A DNA stretch of 64,000 nucleotides from Carya illinoinensis (GCF_018687715.1 NC_056762.1:30306864-30370863); one strand, 5' to 3'. Shown: positions 1 to 12,399, numbered from the stretch's first letter. Program-made: numbers and translations. The notes: generated by a model from the letters alone, not told the origin.

Positions 1-159
1 ACACCATGGGACAACACTCGGACCTAGGGGTGAACAAACAATGTCTGCACGAAAAAATGATGGAAGAATAAAAAATGATGGGAGCACGGAAAACATTGCT
101 CGAACCCTGGAGAGGTAGCTGCTTGCATTATTGGAAGATCAACAAGTGGTTGCATTATT

Positions 160-755
160 GGGGCGATTGAAGTCTACTCGAACCCTATGATGAGTATCAC
201 TTGCTTGCCTAAGGGGTGAGCAATGGTGCTCGATCTTCGAGACAAGCAACAACATATACCCACCCTAGGGTGAGCAATAATATTTGGACCACTTTGGGGT
301 GAAAGAAAATGATAGGATAAAACATTGCTCGCAACTTGGGGAGACAGCTGATTACACTTTAAGGTGAGCAATAATGCAATAACAACTCGAATAGCATCCA
401 AGAAAATAGCCCTCACACCCCAGGGTGAAGGAAGAGGAGTACGAACCCAGGGGCGAGCAATTGTATTTGGGCCTTGGGGGTGAGCAACAAGTGGTTGCCA
501 CACCAAGGCAAAGTAAGTTTGCTAGAATCTTGAATTGAGTATCACTCACTCGCCCATAGGGCAAAGCAAAAGTGCTTGATCCCTAAGGGTGAATGAAAGA
601 GTTCTCGACTGAAAACATTGCCACTGGGGAGGCAAGTGCTCACACTCAGGGTGGGGAAATAGTGCTCTCACCCCAAGGCAAAAATGGAGCGACCAAAGGG
701 AGCACAAGTCACTAGGACGAGGACAAAAATGTTTACATAGAAGATTTCTGAGAAT
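160..755. repeat. Degenerate repeats with GGTGAGCAA core
   Basis: The short phrase GGTGAGCAA or GGCGAGCAA, usually preceded by a CCCTAGGG/CCAAGGGG-like block and followed by a TGCTCGA-like block, recurs irregularly through this stretch. Spacing is uneven (about 40-70 bases) and copies are poorly conserved, so it looks like an old minisatellite. No convincing coding frame is present; open frames here are short and repeat-derived. Confidence 0.4.
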
Positions 756-759
756 AGAA

Positions 760-1001
760 AAATGAATGTAGCATAGAGGCGAGGACGAAATGAGTAGTAC
801 GCCCAATTCCTTGCTCAGGAAAACAAATGCAACATGGAGGCGATGACAAAATGAACATTACACCCGATTCTTTGCTTGAGAAAATGAATGAAGCATGGAG
901 GCGAGGATAGAATGAGTAGTACGTACAATCCTTTGCTCAGGAAAATGAATGTAGAATAGCAGTGAGGATGGAAATAAATAGTACACCCAATCCTTTGCTC
1001 G
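760..1001. repeat. Four-copy 60-bp tandem repeat
   Basis: Units start near 761, 821, 881 and 942, each beginning AAAATGAATG-like, then GAGGCGAGGA-like, GAGTAGTACG-like and CCTTTGCTCAGG-like blocks. The period is 60-61 bases with roughly 15-20% divergence by eye. It adjoins the degenerate GGTGAGCAA array and may have evolved with it. Confidence 0.75.
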
Positions 1002-1010
1002 CATTACGAT

Positions 1011-4000
1011 GATTACACAAGGGAGCCAAGCTCCCATGTGATCAAGGTTTATATATTTTCAAGGAAACCCAATCTTCATTTTTCCTTACTATATTTCTTC
1101 ATATGACATGGGAGCTCAATTCCCGAGCATGTAAGCGTACAAGTATCTAATCAAATCCAACGAAAACTTCCATAAGAAATCCCATCTTAGAACCGGCCAT
1201 CAAGTTGACAATAGAAATACCCACCATATGTCTCCATCTTAGACCCAAAGCAATGATAGAGTCGTGATTCTCTTGTGTGAAAGTGAAGTTATTTCTACTT
1301 GTTTCTCTATATTTCCATCACTATAGTGGCAATAGGTGGCGTCGTGTTGAGATCTGGTCAAGTCGACATGCTTGTCTATCTCTGTCAAGGCTCGCTCCAT
1401 GGTCGAGAAACAAACATGGCTCTCCAATTTTCCTGGAGAAGAAATCTAAAGAAAAAGAAATGATGAGCAAGAAGAGGGTATATGAAGAGTGGGAAGTGCA
1501 AGATAAGATGAAAATAAAGATGAAGATGGTTTTCGAGTCTTTTTGGTTGTCTTCAGTTGGTTTGATTCCCATCAAGATAATTTTTGACTAATTCAATTTG
1601 TTGTAGGGATATTTTAGTCAGTTTAGATATATTGCAGGGTCATTTTAGCCTAACCCAAGTATCTTGCAAGGGAACCCTAGTCAGATTAGCAAAAGTAGCA
1701 AGACCATTTCAGTCCAACATGAGATTTGTAGAGGGGTACTTTGGTCCAAAGTGATCACATGCATGAATTCCTACCTGCAGGATCTAAACTCCCTCTTTTA
1801 TTATAGATAGATATAGAACCAGCAACTTTGACTCAACGCAATTGAAAAACCAAAACTGTGGTTAATTTTAACCAACATGAAACTAACATAGGTTTTTGAG
1901 GAATGGGATACAATTATGGCTAAGTTTCAAAATATATAAGATCCGAGTTATACTGAGTTAAAATTTATAGTTGCAAAAAAGAAGGTAATAACACTTGGGG
2001 AAAATGTAATTAATCCAAAAAAAAAAAAAAAACTTGAAGTAGTTGTTTAATTGAGTGCCTAATTGGGCTGCATGCCATTTTTCTTAATGCTCAATCTTCT
2101 TTTCTTTTGATCAGTTGGTCACATGTAAAAGTTATGACTATGGAACCAAAACACAAAATAGAATGGGCCTCAAATTGTTGATCATCATCGAACCTTCCAA
2201 TATATATAATTCCTTCCACTTGTGAAAATTGCAGACTCAGGTTGGCGAGTCCCATAACATGACGATAATGACATTTTTCTACAATTGCGGGACCACAAAA
2301 TGATGGGACGTTTTACTTACAAAGTGAGACATGGATAAAGAGTTTTTGAGAGAGATCTAGTGGATTAATGTTTATCCCTGAATTAATGTTACGATCATGG
2401 CCAGGGGCTCAGAACACCAAAAATGGAAAGAATTGGAACAATGGGAGTGAGCTAGGGATCATCTGTAAAGCAAATTGTCTGACATAAGGATCGCAATTGA
2501 ATCATTGCTAACTAAATAATGCAATTCAAGCTGTTGATGATGGTGCTACGTATACATAAGAGTTATCTTGGGTTGGGTAGCTACGAAATTTGGACCGTTT
2601 CGTTAGTTTTCTATTCTCGAGGATTAGTACTATTCCACGAGAATCAAAATGATGGATAGCATATTAATGTTTAATACTTATAAATAATACCCACACATAT
2701 TTAATTTAATTATATATTACTTACAAAATTAAAAAGAAAACAAAATCCAAACTAAGAGTAATATTGCTGCATGTCCCAGATTTTTACAAACTTCCTATAC
2801 AAACTATATATACCGCTATATTATATGTCAGTATATGCTTGGATTATTATTATTTTTAATATATTACAATGATAGTTCCATGTGGCGACTAGTTATAACT
2901 ATTTATGTTAAAAAAAATAACAAATTAAAGAGATAATTAAGGTCCATGATCATCTAAATTAGAATTGTATTATAAGGCCGGTATTTTTAAGAAATCTGAT
3001 TATTTCCATTTAGCAGCATATATATAAATATATATATTAAATAAGAAATTCTTTAATCACAATCACAAAAATAAACTCATAAATTGTCATGTATGGTTTA
3101 ATATGGTACATGAGTTAATTTAATTGTAAAATAAATTTAACGTACATATCAATATATGAAATCACGCTAATTTATAAGTTTACTTTTGAAAATCTCTAAT
3201 TTGTGACCAGTAACATTACTCACGATAACTATTCCATTACAATTTCTTTCAATCTCAATGATGACTATTCTTTTTCCTTTAATTTTAGAATAATTATTTA
3301 AAGAATTCATGCCAGCTACTGCCCTAAGTTTACGTGATTTTCATGGAAAAAATAAAATACGGGAAAAAGTTGTGTGATATGCATCATTGTATATATGTTG
3401 TTTAGTTCCCTTTGAAACTTGAGGATATCATGTAAAAGCTGTGCGCTGCCTTTCCCGTTAAAATATTTGATTTGTTTAAAGATACGGATGCAATATAATC
3501 ATACATGTCCGTATGCCTAATGCATGCATGCCACGATCGATGCTCTAATATTGATGTTAATCCAAATATTATTATTATTATTATTATTGTTATTATTATA
3601 GTTCGTACTGATCCATTCTCTCTCTGTTTTTCATGAAGGTCATACACACATACACACACCCACAGGTTCTCAACTTCATCTTCTGGTTAAAGAAAGGGAG
3701 TTTCTGATCATTGTTTAGGGTGCAATACTGGGCATTGGAAAAAGTGATGTTTTTTGTTTTGTCCATATTTTTGAGGAAAAGCTGGGAAGGAGGGGTTAAT
3801 TTGAGGAATCGATGCAGTTTTCACCGTCCCCTGCCTTTTGTGTTGATTCTGAGCCATCTGCTTTGTTTCTTTGTGTGGGAAAAATCAAGTATCCTCATTA
3901 AGACTCCCGTCCTCTTGCGTAAAACCAGATAGCGACATCACGCATGGATTATTAATGGCGCTACCATGTTTGTTTGGGTTTGTTCGTAAGAGAGATCAGA

Positions 4001-4322
4001 GATCTAGATCAGAGGGCTATGATGATTTTGCTAGGTATTTTTCACATTTTGGGCATGAGTTGAAATAAAAATTATATCCTTATCCAAAAAGAAATATTAA
4101 CAATATATATGTTATAATGTTAAATCATGGAAGTGAATGTACTTAACATTATATACACACACACGCATACACACACACACACACATATATATATACACAC
4201 GTGGGTGTTCTAGCTAGGGATTTTGAAGTACTTAATGTTTAGTGAAATATTCGTCATTATGAACGTACCTATATATATAGCTTCCTCATATCAATACAAT
4301 TTAAATCATTGAAAACAAGTTA
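1011..4322. other. AT-rich intergenic DNA, no gene recognised
   Basis: No frame here shows a recognisable domain or credible exon structure. A loose repeat with TGCAGGGTCATTTTAG-like phrases, probably decayed, lies at about 1600-1760. An ATT run occurs at about 3570-3600 and CA/TA microsatellites at about 4155-4200. Short frames at 3711-4068 show no family resemblance. Confidence 0.5.
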
Positions 4323-4344
4323 ATTCATATTAGGGCTGTTCATA

Positions 4345-4475
4345 TAATCCGGCCCGGTACCGGATTCCGGTTATGGTTTTCGGCCCGGATTTACCCGGAT
4401 TTCAAAATCCGGATGAATCTGGGCCGGATTTCGGATTTAAATCCAAAACCCGGATCTAAAACCCAGTACCCGGGT
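4345..4475. repeat. Left subterminal CCGGAT/CCCGG repeats of hAT element
   Basis: At least ten copies of CCGGAT, CCCGGAT or ACCCGG occur in about 130 bases just inside the left end. Dense, both-strand subterminal motifs are typical transposase-binding arrays of hAT elements. Confidence 0.7.
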
Positions 4476-6333
4476 TTCTTAAAACCTCACAGTGCTTTCC
4501 CTACTCGTAATTGACCTAGCCGCCCCCTCCCCCCGAAATCACTCTCATCTTCTCTCTCTCTCTCTCTCTCGTTCACTCTCATCTGCTCTCCCTCTCTCTG
4601 TTGCTCTGTGATGGTTTTGATCGTTCAAGGAACTCATGATTGACTAGCGGCGGGAGTGTACCAAGAGTTGATGGATACGTCTCTCTCTCTCTCTCAATCC
4701 GACGAAACCCTAGCCTCCCTCCCTCACTGCCGATCGAAGAAGATAGCCTCCCTTTCCTCCCTCACTGCCGATCGAAGAAACCCCGTCATCCCGGGACCCA
4801 TCATCGTCGTTGCCGACTCGCTGCCATCCTCGTGACCTCAAGGTTTGTTCTCTGTGATTTGGGTATGTTTTAGATTTGAATCTGTTTTATTACGATAAGA
4901 AAAAGGTAATTTGTATATAAAGAGAGTGGGGTTTTTTTTTTTGGGTTGTTTTTTGAATCGTGGAGTCGTGATATTTGTAGATCTTAGAAAATCAGTTTCT
5001 TTGAGTTTGAAAATTAAGGTTTATCACGACCCTGCATCTAGCTTGGGAAAAATGGTGGTGCGAGATGATTGATACACGATACAAAGTTGAGGAGAGCTTG
5101 ATGGAAGGAAGATGATCAATAATAAATTAACTGCTGGTATCTCATGAAGTCAGGACAACTACAAATCAATTACTAAAAGTAAAAGCCCACCTTTTTTGAA
5201 GAAAAATTTGGGCCTAGTAAACAAATTTGAAGGAAAAATACATGATTCAAGTAGATTTTAGGTTTTTCCTGGCGGCTTGTTGCCAAAAAGAAAGTTTAGG
5301 ATTTGGATTTAGCTTTTCAATGCAGATTATTACTGTTTTTATTGAATGAAATCGTGCCTGGTTGCATATTGTTATGCCGTTTCCAGCTGGATTTTTTTTA
5401 CAAGTAGAAAAAGGCATCCATCATCACCCTGGTTTTCTAAGTACCCTCATAGATCATCATGCAAAGTAATCATCCATCTAAATATTTTAGCAGGCAGACA
5501 TTGCTCCATATGTGTGGAGCAAGGATTTGATATAAAACTTAATGAAAACCCAGGCCTTGAAGCATGTAGTGACTTTCTGCCAGGCTGTTCCTACATTCTC
5601 ATAGCAACTACCTAAGAGAAAACCATGCCCAATTTTTGAATGATTTTGATCATCCAGGGTACCAGAAAATATGTCAATATAATTAATGATTGCTTGAAGA
5701 AAATAAAATCTTATATGCCCAGAATATCATTGAAATTATTCTGAACTTTCATCTTTTGGCCTTTCCAAACACCAATTTGGTTTGAGCATTGAATGCTCTT
5801 CGTCCCATGATAGAGAATCATTGAGATCATTGTAAGGAAATTTCTATCAATTCTTCCTCCAGTTGGATGTTCAAAAACATCCTCGAATGGCATCCTTGGC
5901 TGATTATCTAGTTTGTTTTAACATTTGCATATAAACTGTGATGTATAAATAACTGTTTCCCCTTTACTCTATAGCTGGAGCAACAGATCCGAGCTGCCCG
6001 CGTGTAGTCTTGATTTTTGAGTCATCCCATGAAGGCAGAAACAAGAAATGAGGGAGTTGATAATAGCTTGTAATTTTGTATTTTGTAATGTAATTAAATA
6101 CCAAATAATGTAATATGAAGTGAGATGTACTATGTGATGCGTGCATTTTATATTATAAATATTGAATTTCTATTTTTTAGATGCATTTAGTTAAAAAGAT
6201 AATAAGTTTTCTGTATTAAAAAAAAAAAAAGGTTTTTCAAATGTAATGGAATATAGGCTTTAGATTTTTTTTAAAAAAAATTGCTTTACAACATCTTTTT
6301 TGGTACAAAATTTAATAGTATATAGCCTTAGTA

Positions 6334-6365
<32 letters not shown>

Positions 6366-6367
<2 letters not shown>

Positions 6368-6510
6368 GGGTACAACCCGGAACCCTGATTTCCGGGTTAT
6401 AAAAACTCGGATTCATCCGGGTTTCGGACCGGGTCATAACCCGGGTATATCTGGGCCGGAACCCAGTCCGGATTTAGACTCCGGATATCCGGTCCGAAAT
6501 CCGGATGAAC
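6366..6510. repeat. Right subterminal CCGGAT/CCGGGT repeats of hAT element
   Basis: This mirrors the left array. CCGGGT, CCGGAT and their complements recur through the last 150 bases before the terminal repeat, after a long A tract. The mirrored arrangement supports the element boundaries chosen. Confidence 0.7.
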
Positions 6511-6525
6511 AGTCCTAATTCATAT

Positions 6526-8403
6526 ATGTACAACATTTTAAATAAGGAAAATTCTATTTATTATCCTCACACACCAAACACTACAATTACTTTTATTTTT
6601 TCTCTTACCAAATATGTGATATATATATATATATATGGATAATGAGTAGAATAATTTAATTAATTTAAAAAAAATTAAAAATAAGTGTGTTGTGTGCTGT
6701 ATGGGGATTGTAAGTAGCAAAACTCAATAAATGAGCAAGGGAAATGAGGGATAGATATTGGAGCTAATTAATAATTATCCCAAGCAAGAAAGGTAGATCA
6801 TCGATGCATGGAATTAAGATTCTTTTTTGTTTCACAAAAGATAACAGAGGACGTACAATATCCCATCCCATAATTTTATTAAAACACTCGTCATCATCTT
6901 ATATGATAGAAGAAAACCATGGTTACATCAAAACATGATCTCTAGAGATACAATAAGCTAATAGAAATGGAGAAGACGGTCATTGGTTCATTTTTGGATC
7001 TATCAAATTTATATTTAGTTATTGGACAATCTAGTTTTCATTTTGACAGTGAAAAATGTACAATATCTTCTTTGAAAGGGAAGTTTTTCAAAATACTAAG
7101 AGAAGTAATACACATGATAAACCCAATTCAAAACATCATAATAAGATATAATACCAGTTCATCAAATTAGTTAAAACAAAAATAAATCTGAAAAGAATTT
7201 ATAATATTTTGTTAGGTACTTACGTAGTTGTGTAATAGCTAGTCGGGTGTTTATCATTTTTGAAATTTTAATAACTAATAATATTATGCCTAGAAATTCA
7301 AAATTATGTTCTATATAATAATTATTCTCATGGTAATGATCAATAGTCCTAAATACACTCATGATTTTGGTAAGAGAAATGATATTTACAGTCGTGGTTG
7401 TGCAAGCGGTGTGCATTCACTTTGAAAAAAATGAATTAATATGAGACCTACATGAAAAGAAAGCTAACTTTTTAATCGTGGATCCCACTCTTTTTCAAAG
7501 CGATTGCGCGACGTTTGCAATTCTACAACTGTATGTAGCATTGCTCTTTTGGTAATATGCGACAAAAATGGAACGTGCATGTCTGATCTAAAAAAGCTCA
7601 AGTGTAACTTTTGAAACTGTGCTATACATGATGATTATTTTAATATTTTCACATTATATAGATTCTCTCTTCACAGGGGCACTTGAGAGGTTCAGATGAT
7701 CAATAATTAGTGCCGTGGAAAAGAGGGAAGAGCTTCATGAAAGTAAGAACAATATCAATCTTTCATGTATATTGTTCGGCATCACTAGCAAGACCTACAT
7801 GTACGGATACAATACTAGTGCCCATGGAAGATAAAATACAGGTGTATCCGACCGGCCAGCCGGGTGTGGGTGCCTGCCCAGCACCCCAATATTTTTCTAT
7901 GGTAGGATATATACTCTTCCTTCATCTTTATTATTGATCATGTTTTTGATTGATCAAGAGAGTAGGAAACGAAATTGTATACATTATTTCCTCGATATAT
8001 TGAATAATAACCTGTTCTAGGTTCTACATTTAATGATATATACTAATGGTATTATAAATTATTTCCTTAAAGATCATACTCGATCAAGTCCATAGCTTCT
8101 TATCCATTGAACCTCGTGGGAGTGTGTTATTAGTAAGCCAACGTACGACTTGTTCCTTTAATTCATGGAGATCGATCTGGTTCAATATATTATATGTCAT
8201 TTGAAAAGGAAAAAAGAAATCTTAGCATTTGATCTTTTGATGTTTCCCTTCAATAGTTTTCATTGGCATAACCAATTAGATTGAGAAACAAAGTTATCGA
8301 TAATTATAAAATGATATGTACAAGCTGCGACCATGTATCTAGAAGATTCATGCATGCATGTCCACTACCTTAAGCATAAGACAATGGTCTATACATGGCA
8401 GGG

Positions 8404-8438
<35 letters not shown>

Positions 8439-8816
8439 CGGAAGCTGTTAATGTAAGAAGCTGAGCTATTGGATGATCTTCATGAATTAAGTCTTGTTAA
8501 TTAGGTGTTTAACTCGGAACCGACGTTGGAGGCTTGGAGCTATATATAATGGGTTATATGCATGCAGGGTGATGATCAGTAGCTCCCTCCCCACCCACCG
8601 TTGACCCTACTACTCTAGCAGCTGAGTGGCTATTAAAGTTGTAACACTCGGCCACTCCCATCCTAGCTTTCCTATATATCCATGTGATCTATTGAAGAGA
8701 CGTCGTCGGATCTTCACATGTTCAAAATTCATAATTTCATACCGTTTTAATTAAGCCAATTATTATCGTTTGTTCAGTTATCTTTGCTTAAATAATATTT
8801 TAGATCCACAAGTGCG
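6526..8816. other. Intergenic DNA left of the CACTA element
   Basis: No supported gene. A frame at 7710-7937 (75 codons, plus strand) has a short Gly/Pro/Cys stretch but no family match or splice context. The stretch 8570-8760 (CCACCCACCG, CTATATATCC, pyrimidine-rich) could be promoter-like. A (TA)n tract lies at about 8409-8434. Confidence 0.4.
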
Positions 8817-9130
8817 CACTACAATAAATATGGCTTTTAGTGATAGATTATAAATAGTGACGGTTTCCAAACTGTGACTAAAACGTATTTACTGTGACGG
8901 TTTATGAGAACTGTCACTAAATGTTGGGCAAGAATTTCAAAACGTTTGGACGTTTAACATAATACGTTTGCACGTCACAGTAACATTCGAATGTTATGTA
9001 TATTTACGTGCGAACGTAAAAAAATTAACGTGAACGTTCGAACGTTTTAACTAATTACGTGCGAACGTGAATATATTAGCGCCAATGTTCGAACGTTAAT
9101 GTGATAATGTTCGAACGTTATATGTTAAAT
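8817..9130. repeat. CACTA left subterminal repeat array
   Basis: After the terminal repeat come alternating GTGACGGTTT-like motifs (8850-8930) and then CGTTCGAACG or CGTGCGAACG variants (8940-9120). Such arrays are the TnpA-binding regions of En/Spm elements; the binding role is inferred from the family. Confidence 0.75.
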
Positions 9131-9299
9131 TACATAAATTAACCATAATATATATTGTTTTAATAGTAAGGTTGAGTAACGTTATATTAAAAAAAAATTA
9201 AGAGTAGAAATTAAGCTACACAATACATACATTAAATATTTGTCCATTACATATGTTGAAAATAAAAACGTTCGAATGATAAATTTTTACAAATCACTT

Positions 9300-10526
9300 T
9301 CAGAACTGCTGGTTTACAAAAGATCGAAACTCCTCAGTCAATGTCTCAACCTTATTGTTTAGCACATCTACATGATGTGCAAGATGTGCGACATACTGAT
9401 CTATATGTGCAATCTGTCTATCGATCTGTCGGTCTATATGCGCCTTCATATCTGTCACCATTGTATCAACCCAAGCAGGTCGCACATCTCCAGCAGATGT
9501 AACTCCCGGCTGCTGACTAGTACTCACCGACGGGCGAGCAACATCGGCCCCAGACTCAGTCGGGGGAACAAGATCTGGCGTAGGACCAGACTGACGTCGA
9601 GCTGAGCCTCTCCCCTGTCCAATGCTCTGGCGGTGTGTGGTTATGTCAATAGGGCTCATCTGGTTTATCACCATCTCCTCCGCCTGGAGTGGCACTCCCC
9701 GGGCTAGTAATAAGCGGCTGATGATGACTCCGTACGGGAGATTATCCGTGGTAACGATGCTGGCCTCATAACAGATCTGCTCAAATATAACAAGGGGCAA
9801 GTCAATGGGCTCATCACGTGCCAAGCCAATCAGGAACTGTGCACGAGCCCAACTGAATATGCTCTTATGTACCACCGGGTCTACATTTGTTGCAACAAAA
9901 ATGTGCAACATGCGAAAGAAAGGTAGCAGCTGATTCTGGCTGAAGGAGTTCGGCCTATCGAGCTTTGTGCGGTCCGTGCTAGTGAGGATGTAGAAATCCT
10001 GGTCCCGCTCATCATCACCAACCTCAGCAGCAATAGGATCGCCCTCGGGTCGATCTTCTTCATGACTGGGCATAAACTCAACAGGGCCCGAAGATGAAGC
10101 AGAAGCGGCTGGATCTGCCTTGAATATGCCCGGGAAAAATGCAGCTGCTATGTCATCAGCCTGAGCAGCTGTCGACTCAGGTAGTATACGCGGAATCTGG
10201 AGTAAGTCGGCGAGAACATCCGCAGAGAACTGAAACTGTACACCGTGTACATTGAGAGTATGGGATGATGCATCGTTAGGCATGGTGGCCATCCCAATGT
10301 AAAACTCTTGAACCATTGTGGGGTAAATCTTTCCCCTCAATGTGCATATGGGGCCCCAGCCTCTAGTGACGAAGATGTTTCTCAGTGTCTTCTGCTCCCA
10401 GCTGAGCTCATCAAACTCATTAATGAGGATTTCTCGTTCCTCCATAACAGTTCGTGCCCCAAGTCGAGCGATGTCCAGATTGCTTCCATCCCTCCCTCGC
10501 TTCCTTGTCGTCATATACTGAGCCAT
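9300..10526 (-). CDS. Transposase_32-type CACTA-borne protein
   Basis: The 408-residue frame appears intact. The N-terminal half contains FVTRGWGPICTLRG followed by YPTMVQEFYIG, the signature of the putative plant transposon protein domain (Transposase_32). An acidic Ala/Ser-rich linker and a second helical block follow, then a Ser/Pro-rich stretch and a C-terminal coiled coil from about residue 350 (DRQIDRQIAHIDQ). The start is the first ATG after a good acceptor (TTTTCAG, exon from 10529). A matching donor at 11367 (AAAAG/GTAATG) gives a 5'UTR intron of 838 bases, with a TATA box beyond it. The function of these proteins is unknown; a transposition or regulatory role is inferred from location. 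Its reading frame is better preserved than TNP2. Confidence 0.8.
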   Translation of the reverse strand: MAQYMTTRKRGRDGSNLDIARLGARTVMEEREILINEFDELSWEQKTLRNIFVTRGWGPICTLRGKIYPTMVQEFYIGMATMPNDASSHTLNVHGVQFQFSADVLADLLQIPRILPESTAAQADDIAAAFFPGIFKADPAASASSSGPVEFMPSHEEDRPEGDPIAAEVGDDERDQDFYILTSTDRTKLDRPNSFSQNQLLPFFRMLHIFVATNVDPVVHKSIFSWARAQFLIGLARDEPIDLPLVIFEQICYEASIVTTDNLPYGVIISRLLLARGVPLQAEEMVINQMSPIDITTHRQSIGQGRGSARRQSGPTPDLVPPTESGADVARPSVSTSQQPGVTSAGDVRPAWVDTMVTDMKAHIDRQIDRQIAHIDQYVAHLAHHVDVLNNKVETLTEEFRSFVNQQF

Positions 10527-11367
10527 ATCCTGAAAATTAAAAAAAATATATAAATTATAACATTTAAAAAAAATGATTATAATCACAGATACATATGTAT
10601 TATGACATATATGGATTATACTAAAAATTAAAATATCATCCTTATAAATTTACATAATTTTGCCAGTAAAACTTTTAAATAATTTCATTTTTTCAATATA
10701 TAAAATAATAATACTTAAAAGAAACAATATAAAAAAATTTTAATAAGAAACGTTCGAACGTTAATGAAAGTACGTTCGCACGTTAAAATAGGTGCGAATT
10801 TACAAAGATGATACGTTCAGACGTTTTTATCGAACGTTTCATTCAAACGTTCGATAAAAACGTGCGAATGAGTTCATTACGTCCAAACGTATTATCTAAA
10901 CGTTCGGACGTAATGAATTTGAACCGTCATACGTTCGGACGTTCTTAATAGCCGAAGAAGACCAACGGTTTACGTTCGAACGTTTTATCCAACGTTACGT
11001 TAAAGCGTTGGATAAAAACGTTTGCACGTAAAACTAATACGTTCACACGTTACATTATAACGTGCGAACGTAAAGAATACAAAAGGTCACACGTTCGGAC
11101 GTTGTGTGGTGACTTCCAAACGTTACGACACGGAATTGCTGAGTCGACTCAGCCATTACTGAAAGCTTCGAAACGCATGTTTCGAAGCCACAAACAACCA
11201 AAATAAGCATTTCCAAAGATGGGGAATGTTTCTACGGTCCTATTTTATCAATTTACTGCGAATGGTGGCCGGAAATGTAAGTTTTATAACCGGGCTACGG
11301 TGGGTTTCGAATTTTTGAAACCCACCGATTAAAAGCAAGGAAATAGAAGAGGGAGAGGGCACATTAC

Positions 11368-11480
11368 CTTTTAGTGACGGTTGCGGTGGCGGATGGCGAC
11401 GGTTGCGGCGGCGTGCGTGGCGGAGAGGATGAGAGAGTTTGAGATTCCGGACCGGTTTCGTACAAGTTATGGCCTGGAAA
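11368..11480 (-). other. Probable 5'UTR exon of the Transposase_32-type gene
   Basis: It runs from just below the TATA box to the donor at 11368/11367. The sequence is rich in CCGCC/CGCCG and ends CCGTCACTAAAAG, which repeats the phrase found in the CACTA subterminal ends. The transcription start is inferred, not seen. Confidence 0.5.
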
Positions 11481-11493
11481 CCGTCGTGCCTGG

Positions 11494-11502
11494 CCTTATA
11501 TA
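11494..11502 (-). promoter_or_regulatory. TATA box of the Transposase_32-type gene
   Basis: TATATAAGG on the minus strand, about 125 bases upstream of the 5'UTR donor and embedded in the motif cluster. Confidence 0.6.
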
Positions 11503-11709
11503 CAGTTAACGTCCGAACGTTAATTAATTAACGTTCGGACGTTAACTGCACATGCGAACGTTATGTAGATTACGTTCGGACTTAAAATCATACGTGCGAA
11601 CGTATAACTTGTACGTTCGGACGTTGTGTTAACATGCGAACGTATAACGTATATATTCAGACGTCAATCAAAACGTCCGAACGTTTTGGTTATAACATTC
11701 GAACGTTTT

Positions 11710-12217
11710 TACACTATATATTATATTATATATATATTATATAATATATTATTATAATATATATTATATTACCTATATATTACTATATAATATGATATAT
11801 AATGTATAATATTATATATACGCATATTATATAGTATATAGTGTTAATAGTGTATACTATATACTGTTATACGTGTATATAGTGTATACTATACACTATA
11901 TAGTATATTACACTATATACTATATAGTGTATACTATATAGTGTTATATAGTATGTAGTTTTAATATGTATATAGTGTTATATACGTATTATTGAAACCT
12001 ATATTATATAGTATATAGTAATATAGTATACTATATTATATACGTATATTACTAACGTATTATATACTATATATAGATATAATATATATATGTTATTATA
12101 TATTATATTATATATACTAATATATTATATTATATATACAATAATATTATATAAGTATACACTAGATATAATATAATATATTAGTATATATAATATATCT
12201 ATTATATAATAACCGTT
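11710..12217. repeat. AT-only island with perfect hairpin
   Basis: About 500 bases of almost pure A/T. A perfect 32-base stem is formed by 12104-12135 and 12166-12197 around a 30-base loop. Part of the same DNA (12138-12197) is found again, inverted, beyond the viral insert at 18525-18584. Confidence 0.8.
12138..12197 (+). repeat. 60-bp inverted duplication, left copy
   Basis: Bases 12138-12197 are the exact reverse complement of 18525-18584 (60 of 60 by eye). The two copies flank the caulimovirid insert. Confidence 0.85.
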
Positions 12218-12230
12218 GGCTCTGATACCA
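12218..12230 (-). promoter_or_regulatory. tRNA-Met primer binding site of viral copy 1
   Basis: TGGTATCAGAGCC on the minus strand complements the 3' end of plant initiator tRNA-Met, the standard primer of plant caulimovirids. It lies downstream of the poly(A) signal and promoter, its expected place in an opened circular genome. Confidence 0.8.
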
Positions 12231-12243
12231 ACTACGTATACCA

Positions 12244-12281
<38 letters not shown>

Positions 12282-12399
12282 ATAGATAATATAATAGATA
12301 TATTAACAGATAATAGAATAAATAATAATAAACATATGCATGAAGTGCAGAAAATAAAGGCATGAATAAAAGTAAAAAGTAAAATAAGATAAACTCAGC

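Larger units (their letters stand above)
4331..6517. mobile_element. Non-autonomous hAT element with captured gene-like DNA
   Basis: The ends are TAGGGCTGTTCAT on the left and the complement of TAGGACTGTTCAT on the right, flanked on both sides by the 8-bp duplication ATTCATAT (4323-4330 and 6518-6525). An 8-bp duplication with TAGGG-type ends is the hAT hallmark. No transposase is visible, so it must be mobilised in trans. Inside the terminal repeats lie a pyrimidine-rich 5'UTR-like stretch (about 4540-4800) with a 24-base direct repeat (4718-4741 and 4756-4779). Near 5975 there is a CTATAG acceptor-like site followed by a short frame ending at TAG, resembling a last exon with a 3'UTR. The source genes were not identified. 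A 30-odd-base A run lies at about 6336-6366. Confidence 0.85.
10740..11710. repeat. Internal cluster of CGTTCGAACG motifs
   Basis: Dozens of ACGTTCGAACGT-like sites (variants CGTTCGGACG, CGTGCGAACG, CGTTCGCACG) cover the intron and promoter of the Transposase_32-type gene. The same motif makes up the element ends, so the promoter could be controlled by the protein that binds the ends, as TnpA does in En/Spm (inference). Confidence 0.7.

Noticed and set aside
1277..1591. Plus-strand frame of 104 codons as a gene
   Set aside because: Low-complexity Lys/Met-rich C-terminus, no domain, no splice or promoter context, and a comparable frame on the other strand.
7710..7937. Small secreted-peptide gene
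   Set aside because: A Gly/Pro/Cys stretch is present, but there is no signal peptide and no match to any peptide family I know.
9372..10081. Frames opposite or shifted to the Transposase_32 ORF
   Set aside because: Shadows of a well-conserved coding frame with GC-rich composition.
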